A stretch of 64,000 nucleotides of DNA from Lutjanus erythropterus (GCA_020091685.1 CM034594.1:38069733-38133732); one strand, 5' to 3'. Positions 9,985 to 21,796 are shown, numbered from the stretch's first letter. Numbers and translations are program-made. The notes: generated from the sequence alone by a model not told the origin.

Positions 9985-10995
9985 GCCCTCACACGCGTTG
10001 TCCCGAGCTGAAACTAGTTTTCAAACTGAGGCAGTTGTTGATCACATGTGGCCTCTAGTGGCCAGTTAATAAGAGTGAGAGGTCAGCTGTCAGTGGTCAA
10101 AAAATAGAATTACTGCCTCAGTTATATGTCTCCATCAACCAGTCAAGTTACAGTTTACACCTGTGTCTGTCCAGACTCATATAATGTCTGTACTGAAGAC
10201 TTTAAAGGAATTTAATAAAAAGTTCATTTCTTGGCAAAATTGAGGCTCTCACTGTAAATGTGTGATTCCAGTGAATAATTTCCAGCAAAAAACATGCTGT
10301 CTTCACTTAGAGACTAGAGGAGGACAGAGGACTAATAGAGAGCTGAACATGACCTAATATGAAGTTGACCTTTGACCTTTTGGATGTTAAACATCATCAC
10401 CTCATCATTTTATCATGTTAGATATTTGTGTGTAATTTTGTTGTAGTTAGCATGTGAATTCTGGAGTTATGGCCAAAAAATTGTGTTTCGTGAGGTCACC
10501 GTGATCTTTGACCTTTGACCCTTGTCCACCAAAATCCAATCAACTCCTCTTTGAGTCCAAGTGGACATTTGTACCAAGTTTGAAGAAATTCCCTCCATGC
10601 GTTCCTGAGATATCGCTTTCAGGAGAATGGGACTGACATGGGGTCACAGTGACCTTGACCTTTGACCTTTGACCACCAAACTCTAATCAGTTCACTGTTT
10701 AGTCCCACCGAACATTTGTGCCAAATTTGAAGAAATTTCCTCCAGGCGTTTTTGAGATATTTTACGAAAGCCTGTGAAAATGCCTGTGGCCACGGCTGCT
10801 GCTGGCATGGAGGCACAAAATAAGGTTTTTCAAAACCTGTGAATCACAGAGGTCCTTCAGCATACAGTCATGAATGTGCACAAAAAAAAAAAACAGGTGG
10901 ATTGGTCCAGTAGTGTTTGTGATTAGCTGTGGACAAGCTGCAGGTCAGTTGATCACTCATACACGCACGGAAGCATGCAAGCAAGCAAGCAATCG
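9985..10995 (+). repeat. About 1-kb teleost interspersed repeat with internal duplication
   Basis: The left part (about 9990-10190) recurs inverted at 32315-32515; the right part (about 10780-10960) recurs directly at 25530-25650 (shared words GAGGTCCTTCAG, CATACAGTCATGAATGTG, CACAAAAAAAA). The middle consists of two diverged copies of a roughly 140-bp unit (10480-10620 and 10625-10765), each with GTGACC/TTTGACC runs, a CACCAAA word and AAATTTGAAGAAATTTCC-type sequence. No coding frame is visible and its class is unknown to me. Confidence 0.6.
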
Positions 10996-11098
10996 CATGA
11001 TCCCCACCAGGCACATTGAATGATTTAAGCTCAGTACTTAGTTCATGTTTGTGCTGCTGGTGAGAATACTGTAAACTCTCCGCAAAACTACTGACCCT

Positions 11099-11120
11099 CT
11101 GTTTGTTTGTTTGTTTGTTG
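11099..11120. repeat. (TGTT)n short tandem repeat
   Basis: About five TGTT/TTTG units, immediately beyond the preceding interspersed repeat. Confidence 0.8.
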
Positions 11121-11402
11121 CCCCACAAGCACAGCTGCATGCCTATCTCTGTCTTTATCCCCGTCTCTCCCTAGTTTCTCTTCCATATCCTCTCCTTTCA
11201 CCCTGTAATTCCAGATGTTTTTGCATCTGTATCTTCATCCTGAGGGACAAACATCCAGGAGATTCAGCCTGTCCTCTCCCTCTCTCTCTCTCTCTCACCC
11301 GTGTGTGTGTTCTGTCCTCACCTGTTTGAATGCTGTGGTGGAGCTTTAGTTTTTGTGTGTTTATATGGTTTGTCCTCGTTCCACGTGTCCATAGTGTAGA
11401 AC

Positions 11403-12715
11403 AGTGGTTCTCAAAAAGGGGTCCAGGAACCCTTAGAGGTCCATCCCTTATGCTAGGAGGTCTGTGAAAAGTTTTCAGATTTAAATTATCATAATATTAA
11501 AAAGTTTTTATTTTATTTATTTTTTGTTATTTATTTTTATTTACTACAAAAGGACTCATTATAACCTGCATTTATTTTATTATTAGTCTTTTAGCAATTG
11601 TTAGTTCTTTGTGCAAACAATTTCCTTTCTAAAACAATTCTATAGGCCTAACATATTCAAGTCCCAAGCTAAACCTATTATTGTTCTTTTTATGTTTTTT
11701 ATTTCTTTTTTTTATTGTATATTACTTAAAATAATCAGAATCTGTATTTTAGTGAAACACACTACACATTTAATATCTTTCTAATACATTTCTCTTGTGT
11801 CGTTTCTTTCACAAAACTATGTAGACATTTAAAATAAATAGGCCACATCAAATGCATGAGGTAATCCCTTTTATATTTCCTATCTTGTTACAGGTCCTTG
11901 GATGAAAAAAGACGAGATGAGGTCCTGCAGCTCACTTTCTTTATGTTTGGTGGGACCAGAGTTATTTGACATCTTCCCAAATCCATATTTATTCATATAC
12001 GTTTACAATAATTTTATCATCCTTGGTGTAATTTTACAAGACTGGTCCATATTCTGTACAAACATTTTTTAGCTGTCTGTCTGTCCTGAGAGAGGGATCC
12101 CTCTTCTGTAGCCCTTCCTGGTCGGGTTTCACCTCTGAATTAAGGTTCTAGAGCAGATTCAACGTTTTCAGGCCACGGACCCTCTGGCTGATAGAGAGAC
12201 AGATCAGGGACGCCCTATTGTATACATATATTGCATCAAATATTTTCGTGTCTTCTCTTGTTCGTGCTTACCCGTAGCTACTAAGTCAGCAGCAGTTGCA
12301 GCATGGTTAATGTTAGCTGCATTGGCCTCAACTGCTCCTTTGTGGTTTCTGAGGTGAGAGATCTTACAGAATCTGTTGCTCATGAAGTTACAAAATGATC
12401 CGCTGTGCCTCACAAGAGCGTCTATACACTTGGAATAATGCTAATATGTTTCAATAATACTTAGCTAACTAGTTAGCCGGTAAGAATAGGTGCTGCACAG
12501 CGATTTAGTAGATTAGCTAGCTCACGATTGCACAAGGACTCACACAAGTATTATCTTTGCTAATAATATATTGGATTTATGTTCATGTGTATTTTCAAGC
12601 ATATTTAATTTTTGAAAACAATTAAATTAAAAAAAAAAAATCAAACAATAATTTACAGGCCCGCTCGCAGTGACTCTGAGGACCCCCTAGAGCTCACAGA
12701 TCTGCTGTAGAAGAC
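11403..12715. mobile_element. Old DNA-transposon remnants, boundaries uncertain
   Basis: Starts with CAGTGGTTCTCAAAAAGGGG, which resembles the terminus of hAT (Charlie-like) elements. A second stretch at 12150-12700 is bounded by GGCCACGGACCCTCTGG and GAGGACCCCCTAGAGC, possibly eroded inverted ends of another old element. AT-rich filler lies between. No matching ends with target-site duplications were established. Confidence 0.35.
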
Positions 12716-12719
12716 CCAG

Positions 12720-14045
12720 GTGTCGTAAAATTGTTACTTGTTATATCTGGCTATATAAAACTGACTTGACTGGACTTGAAAAATGCTGTATTTGGTCTGA
12801 ATTTCAGACAAAAGACTCAAAAACATGAGTCTAAACTTCGGGTACAATTTGTTTTGTGTAAGATATTTATGAGCTCTCTTTTCCGCCCATTAGTAGTTTG
12901 AGATATGATGTAACATAGAAACAGTGTTTTATTACAGTGGTGTTACACAACATGGGTCGGTACAGTCAGTCAGGTTTAATCAGGGTATAAATCTCATGTT
13001 TTAGTCATCCCGTCACAATGGACGGTGGACATTTGGCAGTACAAACTGTTCTTATTTAAGCTCCGTAAAAACCTAGAAAACTTAATGCACGAATGCCAAA
13101 TAGTTACGTTTTGGTTTTATTTTATTACTCATACTAGTTGATGACTTTCTTACGTGTTAAACAGCTTTAAAGTCACAGTCCTGAACCATGACATGGTCCC
13201 ATACGTGGTGACCCACAGGTGCAATAAAGGAGCAGAGTCTGGGCCGGGTCCAGCAGGGATCAGCCCTGTCTTTGCTGTACATCAGCACTAACACACTGTA
13301 AATCACATTTTGGCAAAGTAAGCCATCACAATAACATTGTTTGACCTTTGCCCTCAGAGATATTGTCCAGACGCTCTCCTCCTGTTGTACGGAGGAAGTG
13401 TTGTAACAGTGTCATCTATCATTGTGAAGAGAAATGGATGTGTGCGTGTGTGTGTGTGTTTAAATTTTGGCTTTCATCAGGTTATCAGTTTGTGTTTGCT
13501 TATACAGCCACACTTATACATCCTGATAGTATATATTTATACTGTCATCATATGAAAACATTACGCTTTATGGTGTGGCCTGTCACAGTAGATGACAGGA
13601 CTTCTTCACAAAATGGTCCTGTGAGATGATGTAATGTCTCTGTGGTTTATAATAGGACATATTGTTTGCTGGAGCTACGCAGCCTTAAAGATAATTCTAA
13701 CTGAAAGAGACAGAAAAAACATAAAGGGATTTTGTGGGTCCAAGAGGTTTGATTTCAACCAAAGTGGTGCTATTTTGTCAAACATTAATTCATACTTTCT
13801 TATGAACAAATGCCCTCCATCAAACATATAAGTTGCAGAGAACGTTTAAGACACATTGGATGAATATACATTTTATTTTAATCTTGTGTCCCTGTCTTAA
13901 TTGACCACCCCTAAATCCTGCCCCCTTTCACTCTGTGCTCCAGTAAGAGTCGATCGAGCCTGTTACCTGTGAACTTTTTCCTTTTCTGTTTTGTGTATTT
14001 AAATATGCTATGTGCTAGGCTCATCTGTATTGAAAAGAAAACCAA
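12720..14045. other. Upstream sequence, nothing recognised
   Basis: No gene or confident repeat; a short GT tract lies near 13440-13460. Confidence 0.35.
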
Positions 14046-14049
14046 ATTC

Positions 14050-14245
14050 TGAACACGGTTAAAAGATGTTGCTCAGTAAAAGTGATATATATATCCTACA
14101 GGTAGTCGCATCTTATATTAGCTAATGTTAGTAAAGCGGTAGCTCACTACCTTGCTAATCTGCGTCAGTGATTCACCTGCTAACTAGCTAACTAATCTAC
14201 AACAATCATTAGCTAGCTGCAACTATATGTATTTGTCACTTTTAC
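14050..14245 (+). repeat. GCTAGC-rich repeat module, copy 1
   Basis: Begins GGTTAAAAGATGTTGCT and continues through AAAAGTGATATAT and TAGTCGCATCTTA into TTAGCTAATG and TAACTAGCTAACTAAT words. The same order of words recurs at 15285-15500 and 15545-15740, and inverted near 18215-18275. Confidence 0.6.
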
Positions 14246-15284
14246 AGGAAGGCAAAAAAATATTAAAGTCCCTTGTAGTAGCTTTAACAACACCTGAAAA
14301 ACACATCATTGTATCATAATGCAGCAACAAATAGTGTAAATGTGTTTTTCTCGTGTGCTTCAACACTACCTGATATGCTGTATGTGACTTTGAGCTGCAA
14401 GTGATGGAGTACCCAGATCAGTTGACTTATGATCCAGAAAGTAGCCACTGTCACATAATTAACCCTAATATGTTGTGTTCAAAAATAAGATCCCCCTAAA
14501 AATAGAACTAGAATATTTTCTGGACACATGGCTCCCATTTTTATAACACACTCATGAGCATGAATACTACCACAAAACAGCTAAAAACACTGCCAGTTTT
14601 CAAATTATGGTGTGACTCACAATGATAACAGTTTTTTAATTTTGTTATGGTTGACTAATTAGCTTTGTCATGGTTAACTTAGAGCTCTGGGCTCTGAAGA
14701 TCTGGCCGTGCACAGTGAGAGAGAGAGAGTTGCCGTGTTACACATTTTAAGAAGCTAAAAATACCCTCTGTACCCCACAGAAGGACACCAAGAGGAATGT
14801 TACAGGTTTGTGGGCCAATTCTAATCAAGAGTGGGTGTGATTTCTCTTCTCATCTGACATTTAAGTCAGGCTTTAAATAGCTGAATTTCTGTGGAAAATA
14901 GTCAACAAAATGTGCATGATAGAAAATAACTTCTCAAAACATGACAGCATTGAGAACTATGTAGCACTGAATTGTAGAATTACACCATTAAACTGTTTTT
15001 CACCACTTCTGTGTTCAGAATTTTTTTTTAGAAGGCTTGAAATATTGCTTGCATCTTTTGCTGTCCATTCAAACAAGCACAAAGGGAATTTGAAAAGTCA
15101 TGTAAAAAGTTGCATTAGTTAAACATACATAGTAAATATGCGGTGTGTTTGTGAACTTAACTCAGATCAGCTAGAAACAGCAAAGACAACTGACCCTTCC
15201 TAAGCCCCGCCCCCTTTTGCTGGACTCTCAGTCAACTTTCTCCTTTCCCACTTGCTGTAATGAAAGAAAAAAAAAAGAAATTTT
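14246..15284. other. Spacer between GCTAGC modules, nothing recognised
   Basis: Contains a short GA tract near 14719-14732 and unique-looking AT-rich sequence. No gene. Confidence 0.35.
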
Positions 15285-15500
15285 GAAAAAAATGTTGCTG
15301 GGGCACCTATAAAAGTGACATATGTATCACATCTTAAGTTAGCTAATGTTAGCAAATGTTAGCTAACTAGCTAGCTAATTCACATTACTCATTAGCTAGC
15401 TAGTTACATCTGATAGCTATTGTTAGCAATACACTAGCTAACTAACTGGCTAATCTACATCAACAATTAGCTCACTAATGAGCTAGTGTTTTTCTAACAT
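15285..15500 (+). repeat. GCTAGC-rich repeat module, copy 2
   Basis: AATGTTGCTGGGGCACCTAT, AAAAGTGACATATG and TCACATCTTAAGTTAGC are followed by dense TTAGCTAACTAGCTAGC words. Colinear with copies 1 and 3. Confidence 0.65.
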
Positions 15501-15544
15501 TACCTAATTTAAGACGTGACTATATCAGGGCGCCATATTTGAAG

Positions 15545-15740
15545 ATGGTTAAAAGATGTTGCTATGGGACCTGTAAGAACGACATAAAGTATAGTCACAT
15601 CTTTAGTTTACTTAAATTCTGCCTAACTATCTAGTTAATCTACATCGCTCATTAGCTAGCTGGTTATATTTGATAGCTGCTGCTAGCAAAACACTAGCTA
15701 GCTAACTAGGTACTCTACATCAGTCGTTAGCTTGCTAGTA
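15545..15740 (+). repeat. GCTAGC-rich repeat module, copy 3
   Basis: GGTTAAAAGATGTTGCTATG, GGACCTGTAAGAACGACAT and AGTCACATCTTTAGT are followed by TTAGCTAGCTGG and ACACTAGCTAGCTAACTAGG. It lies about 45 bp from copy 2, giving a local tandem arrangement. Confidence 0.65.
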
Positions 15741-15742
15741 TT

Positions 15743-15895
15743 TGCGTCCTCTGCAGTAGCCATGGGTTCAATTTCAGCCTGCGGTCCTTTGCTTCATCTC
15801 CCCATTCACTGTTCCCCTTTCTTGTCCTTTTTGCACCTGTCCTTTCTAAATGAAGACTTGTAGGCCTCATAAATATCTTTCAAAATAAAAAAAGA
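15743..15895 (+). mobile_element. SINE-like 3' part with A-rich tail
   Basis: GGTTCAATTTCAGCC resembles a Pol III B box. It is followed by TGCGGTCCTTTGCTTCATCT, a pyrimidine-rich stretch (CCCCATTCACTGTTCCCC) and a terminal AAATAAAAAAAG. This layout matches a SINE common in teleosts (from memory). The tRNA-like 5' head with the A box is not clear, so it is truncated or diverged. Confidence 0.6.
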
Positions 15896-16790
15896 TGTGA
15901 CTTTATGTTTGAGCAGGTATGGAATACAGCTTAATGATGCAACAGAGCTGTATGTCCAAACACTATATAAGCACTATATAAAACTATATAAGCCTCATGA
16001 AGCCTTGTTCAACTCATGAACAACACCACCCTCCACCCCTCACCCTCACCTGCGGTCACTCATAAACCTTTAGCGACTCTTGTTACAGACAGACTGACAC
16101 GTCCTCTGGATGTGGTGGCTCAAACATGCCTGTACAAGTCCAATAAAGCTGCTAGATGGAGTGTCCGTGTTTGAGGTTGTAGTGGTGATTGACACACGAG
16201 AGAGAGGCGTGTACATTCCCCCAGCATTTCAGAGCAAATAAAACTGCTTTTTTTTCTTGATTTTGAGATTTGGTGATGTTTTTGATCATTCAAATTTGGC
16301 TGGGTGGTTAATACGTTTCAAACTCTGAACACATATTCATCATTGGTTTATACAGTCTTTAAGCACAAAACGAGTCCATTCAAACAATAATCTAACTGCT
16401 GACAAAGAGCCAAGAACATCCAACTGTCTCTCACACACACATCATCACATACGCATGCACAATTCCTTGTTATTTATTTCGCGGCTATGAAAGTGTGAAG
16501 CAAAACTGAGCGTGTCACTGCTTTTGGTTTATCTCCAAGTTACACACACGGGGAAAGTTTACAGCCTCGTCCTAACGCCCGAGTTCTCGAATAAACTTCT
16601 GCTTTTCAGACATTATAGCATGTGTTCCTGTTGTCATAACCTTTTTGGATAATGGCACATAAAACTATTCGTCATGTTCTGACACACTGGGCCAGAGAGA
16701 CGTCATTGGCCAGTTGTTTGGCTGCCAGAGACAACAGACTGCCTGTGCTTGTGGCTGTCGAAGCAGAACGCAGGCCATGCTGCTGCCCTT
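15896..16790. other. Upstream sequence, nothing recognised
   Basis: No gene or confident repeat was recognised. Confidence 0.35.
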
Positions 16791-16792
16791 GT

Positions 16793-16840
16793 ATGTGTAT
16801 ATGTGTGTGTGCGTGCGCGTGTGTGTGTATACCGCATGCG
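16793..16840. repeat. Interrupted GT/GC microsatellite
   Basis: Alternating purine-pyrimidine tract mixing TG, TA and CG steps; potentially Z-forming (inference). Confidence 0.75.
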
Positions 16841-17242
16841 TTTGAGTGCTTGTACATGTGCGAATGCGAGGAGAGAGAAGGGACTGTGTCTCAGGGGGCT
16901 GTGGAGCAGTGAGATGACTCTTCTCCCTCTCACGTCTTCCCTCTGCCTCTCCGTGTTTTGCTAAACACCAGAAATGTTATTTGAAGGTGCTGCTCTGACC
17001 CTCTCCTGCTCCGAGGGGGGAAACTCCTAACGTGAGCCTGTGGCGCTCCACGGTTTTGGGTGCAGTGGCACACTCCACCAGCGACTGAGGAGAGCCTGTA
17101 TTCCAAGGACACACGACTCACTGCTCTAAACAAAGCACACCAAATTAGTGAACCCCTGCGGATGTCACACAAAAGGCTGATTTTGATTACACGAGTGGGT
17201 CAGGAGGAAGCGAGGCTTTTAAATACCTTGGCAGTCAGAGAG
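16841..17242. other. Upstream sequence, nothing recognised
   Basis: Unique-looking sequence with overlapping short open frames on both strands and no recognisable product. Confidence 0.35.
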
Positions 17243-17930
17243 TGCCATGAACACTTCTTGACATTTGGGGCAGGAAGCATAGCCTTATATGGTATTACTG
17301 GGACATTAATTAGGCTTTACAAGCCTCATATGCATGCACTCGAATACACACAGGTGGATCATTTACGCAGTTTATCTTAAGTTAACTCTTAAGTTACGAG
17401 TGCTGAGTGGCTTGTTCGTACAAAAAAGTATGAAAAATTTATGATAAGAATACGAAAATGTTCTCGCATTAGGTCCATTGCTGTTGAGTTTTGCAAATGT
17501 ATTTTTTGGCACTTTGAGCACCACACGCCAAGTCCCATTATTCTGGAGAGAAGGCAGACATGTTTACGGCCAGTATCTCCAAAACTCTGCAACTCATCAG
17601 CATCTAGATGGATAAATAGCACTACAGGCCAGGGGATAAATATGCATTTTTGATTTTGGGGTGGTCTATCCCTTTAAGATAAAGCTTTATTATGTCCTCA
17701 GGAAGTCATGCACTGTAATCTAATATTTGGACATCAGCTAAATTATCTGACATTTACAATTATGTGGTTGTCTCTTAAATGGAAAATGCAAAATTGCTTG
17801 GTGGGATCAAAACTACAAATCCATGGAACTTATTTTATTCTATTTCATTTGATGGAACTGCTTTGCTAAACAGGAAAATATCAAAATTACACTGATATGT
17901 ACACATGCAGTATCTCAACCCTCCACCTCC
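17243..17930 (+). repeat. Local direct duplication, copy A
   Basis: Colinear with 20435-21043 over its whole length. Shared words include AATACACACAGG, GGATCATTTACACAG (one mismatch), GGAGAGAAGGCAGACAT, TTTTGATTTTGGGGTG, ATTATGTCCTCAGGAA, AATTGCTTGGTGGGATCAAA and TGGAACTGCTTTGCTAAACA. The right end is at CTCAACCCTC. It includes the right part of a TTAA-type element (17490-17676), but the homology continues about 250 bp beyond it. It is therefore either a segmental duplication or two copies of a larger composite repeat. Confidence 0.85.
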
Positions 17931-18175
17931 ACCCCTACATCACTGGCCCTGCGGATCAGTTTGTTGAGTCTGTGGGAGGCCGCTACCCTCAGCCTGCTGC
18001 CCCAGCATGCAACAGCATAGAGGATAGCACTGGCTACCACAGACTCAGAGAACATCCTGAACATACGCCGGCAGATGGTGAAGGACCTCCGCCGCCTCAG
18101 AAAATAGAGCCGCTCTGGCACTTCTTGTAGGGGGCGTCAGAGTTCTTCACCCAGTCCAGTTTATCATCAGTGTGA
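17915..18175 (-). pseudogene. LINE reverse-transcriptase C-terminal fragment
   Basis: Read on the minus strand: DDKLDWVKNSDAPYKKCQ, then after a small disruption RLYFLRRRRSFTICRRMFRM, FSESVVASAILYAVACWGS and LRVAASHRLNKLIRRAS. These blocks are characteristic of the region after the palm domain in a teleost LINE group I would place near L2/Rex1 (from memory). The fragment is truncated at both ends. Confidence 0.75.
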
Positions 18176-18214
18176 ACTATAATCCTCCACAATGTCCACA
18201 CTGACCCACTGGAT

Positions 18215-18275
18215 AAATCGTTAGCTAGCTAGTTAGCCAGTATGACTACATGTCCCTTTTACAGGTCCCCCAGCA
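18215..18275 (-). repeat. Inverted fragment of the GCTAGC module
   Basis: CGTTAGCTAGCTAGTTAGCC then TGACTACATG and CTTTTACAGGTCCCCCAGCA is the reverse complement of the left part of the modules at 15285 and 15545. Confidence 0.5.
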
Positions 18276-19563
18276 GTTCCCGCTCTGCCCACACATTTGC
18301 ATTGCAGTGATGTCACAGGCTTCTGAATCGCCTTTCTCAGCTCCAGGAAAGTTTTACAAGTATAAAACCTCCATGGATCAAAAATCCCCAATAGAAAAAG
18401 TCATAACCTTGTTGGCAGTTTGAAGTGTCTTGTTCCTTTACAGATTTCTCTTTTAAAATGGATGTTTTCTGGGCTACAGGGAGATTTTTCGCTGCAATAC
18501 TGTGAGTGGCCACTGGGAAACATTGGAAGCAAGGCTAAGCAGCAGTTCCCTGGTGAGGTTCATATACATCTAAGCACAGGAAACAGGAACGGAGAAAGTT
18601 GGTTCTTCTGGGTACCAAACCTGCTCAACAATTATTGGGCCACAGAGCAAAAGGGGGCGGGGCTTAGAGAGGGTCCATTCATGTAAAGACAAAAAGTTTT
18701 TGCCCTCATGTGCTGTTCAAGTCATTTTTTAAGTAGGCATTGTTAATTTGTTGCTTTCATTTTTTATCCTTAACCACTGAAGATTTTTTAAAAGGTCTTT
18801 GTTTAGAAAAGGATCATTAAAGTCCATGTTTCAGCAAAGACCGACTAACTGATCCATCCAGGCGAGATGTGCAGTAATTTATCATGTCATCTTCCTTTTG
18901 GCTGCACACCAAAATGTGTTGTGATGCTGGTCACTTGCTTGTAGCACCATCTGCCATCTCTGAGCAGCTGAAAATGACCGGGATGCAAAACTGACAGCAT
19001 GCAGAAAGTCCGGAGAGACAGAAATCTGTTGATCATGAAAACAGTCTTACTTCCTTTAACAACATGTCACATGACTTGTGAAAAAATAGTCAAGGAATTG
19101 TAATTTACAGTTTGACAATCAGCTGCAGTGTTGGGATTATTTTGATGTGGTACTGTTTCTGCACCTTCGCACATAAAAATTTTTCGTAGAGTGGGAAACT
19201 GCACGGAAATGACTTTGAAGCAGGGACACTGAATTCTCACTAAATATTTTACCGCAACAAAAACAAACCAGCCTTGTGAACTGAAAAGTCTTGTAGGAGG
19301 CTTGATAATAAAGCCTGTCCAAAACCTCATCTGCACGGAGAACTTTGAGAGACGATCTTCATACCGGCTTTGATTAATGTTAAATGAAACAAGTAGTGTT
19401 TTATGCATCAGCAAGAAACATTGACAGAATTGCAAATGATAAAGGAAGCTATGGAACGCCTCAGCGTCAGCTAATCAATATTGCCTGAAAACTGTTACAG
19501 AAAAGGAAAAGACATAAATGGCCTATGAGAATAGTCACTGATTATCCACGGATGAGGTATGCT
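18276..19563. other. Upstream sequence, nothing recognised
   Basis: A minus-strand frame at 19067-19435 (122 codons) includes a CFCCGK...H...H pattern resembling a zinc finger, but spacing and context do not fit a C2H2 array. No gene is called. Confidence 0.35.
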
Positions 19564-19945
19564 TAAAGGGCCAGTTCACTCCAAATTAAAAAAAAAAAGA
19601 TTTTTCTTCTGGCCTGTGTGTTATTTATCCATGTAGTTTGCTTTGGTGTGAGCTGCAGAGTTCTGGAGATATCAGCTGTAGAGATGTCTGCCCTCTCTCC
19701 AATATAATGAGACTAAATGGCACCAAAGCACCAAAAAATATATTAGGAAACTCACACAGAAATCAGGACCCGGTTACTCAAGATTATCCACAGACCTCAT
19801 GGTGAGCATGTAGGAACTACTTACTTTCCAGTAGAAAGAAAGAAGTTTTGGTGAATTCTACTGCAGAAAGAAAGTAGTTCCTACACAAAACTTCTCACAA
19901 CAAGGTCCGTGGATTATCTTGAGTAACCTGGTTATGATTTTTAGG
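19564..19945 (+). mobile_element. Truncated TTAA-type non-autonomous element
   Basis: Starts TTAAAGGGCCAGTTCACTCC and has inner words GTTCTGGAGATATCAGCTG, AGATGTCTGCC, AATGGCACCAAAGCACCA and GTGGATTATCTTGAGTAA, shared with the complete copy at 37044-37517. The right terminus is missing. A short internal inverted repeat (TAGGAACTACTTACTTTC against AAAGTAGTTCCTAC, 19811-19886) is visible. Confidence 0.7.
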
Positions 19946-20434
19946 AAGAGACACTTGGCCTCATGCAAGAACCACTCGCACGAACAGACTGTTCCAGACC
20001 TGTCGTAGGAGTCGTGCAGTCAGTCAGTCAAAGTTTTGTCAGTAATGACTGCATATTTCATTAGTCTGAAGACATTTTCAGTTTGATTAATAAAGTACAT
20101 CTAATAATTAAGTCAACATTATCCTGTATGACTACATTTTAAAGTATAATTGTAAATTCACACATAAAGCCTACCTCCTGTCATGTGTGTTGACTGTATA
20201 TCTTCACATGCAGGTTTATGAATGGGAACATCCTCACTAATTCTGTCCTCTATCATTTGATTTGTTTTGTAAATTTTGTAGTTTTGAAGCCATTTAAGAC
20301 ATTTCTTCCGTATTTCAGTGAAAGTCTGACCATCAGGTAGCATTAGCTGCACTTGTTTTTCCCCATTCTTTGCTTTAGCAGGTTGTTGAAACGACAGATT
20401 TCAGACTTCAAACTCATAAAGTTTTACTCTTTGA
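19946..20434. other. Spacer, nothing recognised
   Basis: Unique-looking AT-rich sequence between the TTAA element and duplication copy B. Confidence 0.35.
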
Positions 20435-21043
20435 TGCCATAAACACTTGACATATGGGCCAGGAAGCCAATCCTTATATGATATTATGCTAATTTTCAAG
20501 TCTCGCAAACATGTGCTCAAATACACACAGGCGGATCATTTACACAGTTATCTTAAGTTGTAAGTGCTGAATCTGATGTGGCTTGTTCATACAAGCCCTC
20601 CGTACAAAAAAGTAAGAGAAATTTAAGATGAGAATACGCAACAAGTGCCGTTTAGTCCCATCATATTGGAGAGAAGGCAGACATTTCTACAGCCTTATCT
20701 CCAAAACTCAGAAACTCACACCAAAACTATTACAGGCCAGGGAATAAAATATTGATTTTTGATTTTGGGGTGAACTGTCACTTTAAAAAGCATTATTATT
20801 GTTATGTCCTCAGGAAATCATGCACTTAAACCTAAGATTTAGACATCAGCTAAATTTAACATGCACAACTGTGTGGTTGTCTCTTAAATGGAAAATAATG
20901 CAAAATTGCTTGGTGGGATCAAAACTACAAAACTATGGAACTTGTGTTATTCAATTTCATTTGATGGAACTGCTTTGCTAAACAGGAAAATATCAAAATT
21001 ACACTGATATGCACACATGCAATATCTCAACCCTCTCCCTGCA
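20435..21043 (+). repeat. Local direct duplication, copy B
   Basis: Diverged direct copy of 17243-17930, about 3.1 kb away. It is shorter because of small internal deletions, for example in the stretch after ATGATATTATGC. It includes a TTAA-element right part (20640-20788; GGTGAACTGTCACTTTAA). The homology stops at the start of a long CA microsatellite. Confidence 0.85.
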
Positions 21044-21051
21044 CACATACA

Positions 21052-21118
<67 letters not shown>
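21041..21118. repeat. (CA)n microsatellite, about 78 bp
   Basis: Nearly pure AC repeats with two ATAC interruptions at the left, immediately after duplication copy B. Confidence 0.95.
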
Positions 21119-21120
<2 letters not shown>

Positions 21121-21728
21121 TGTTCAGTCCAGCTCTGTCTATCCTTAATTGTTACCATATGATGGATTAGGAGTTGTTTATGAGTTAGCGCAGCAGAAAT
21201 TGTACCATATCCTGTTTGTTACTCTCCACCAGGGATAAATCTCCAGCAGTGGCCTGTTCGCACCAGTAATGACTTGGAACATGGAGCTCAAATACCCTTG
21301 TCTTTATAGGTTTGTGTGTGCGTATATGTGTGTGTGTGTTGCAGCAGAGGAGAGAAATTTATGTTGTGGTTATGAAATATGCATTTTAATGTTCTTGTGT
21401 CTTATTTACAAGTCTACATTTTACAAGGAGGGAAAAAAACTGCTATAAATCTGTGACTCTAGAGAAAAGCCACAGTATATTTTGCTCCACCGTCTTGTTT
21501 TTTCGAGCTGCAACAGGCGCCCAGCCCAATACAGACCCCTGCTGCTGCTTGATGTCTGTAGACCAGAGCAGGAAACACAACCGAACCAGTCAGTCCCCGT
21601 TGGTCAAACTAAAAAGAGTCTCTTTACTGGGCAGCAGGATGGCATTGCGTCAGCAGCTTGATAAGCTGTGTCTGCTAACCCTTCAGGAATCCATAAAAAC
21701 CTGCTTATCAGGGCAGTGATAGCAGCCT

Positions 21729-21730
<2 letters not shown>
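21119..21730. other. Upstream sequence, nothing recognised
   Basis: Short GT tract near 21311-21340; no gene recognised. Confidence 0.35.

Positions 21731-21766
<36 letters not shown>
21731..21766. repeat. (GT)n microsatellite
   Basis: Eighteen pure GT units. Confidence 0.95.
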
Positions 21767-21770
<4 letters not shown>

Positions 21771-21796
21771 TTAACTCAGGTAGTCAAAGGACTAGT

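Noticed and set aside
16652-16964. Overlapping frames with Cys-rich ends on both strands
   Set aside because: They are translations of a GT/GC microsatellite and its flanks.
19137-19322. Possible zinc finger (CFCCGK...H...H)
   Set aside because: Only one irregular Cys/His cluster with wrong spacing and linker; no array or conserved neighbours.
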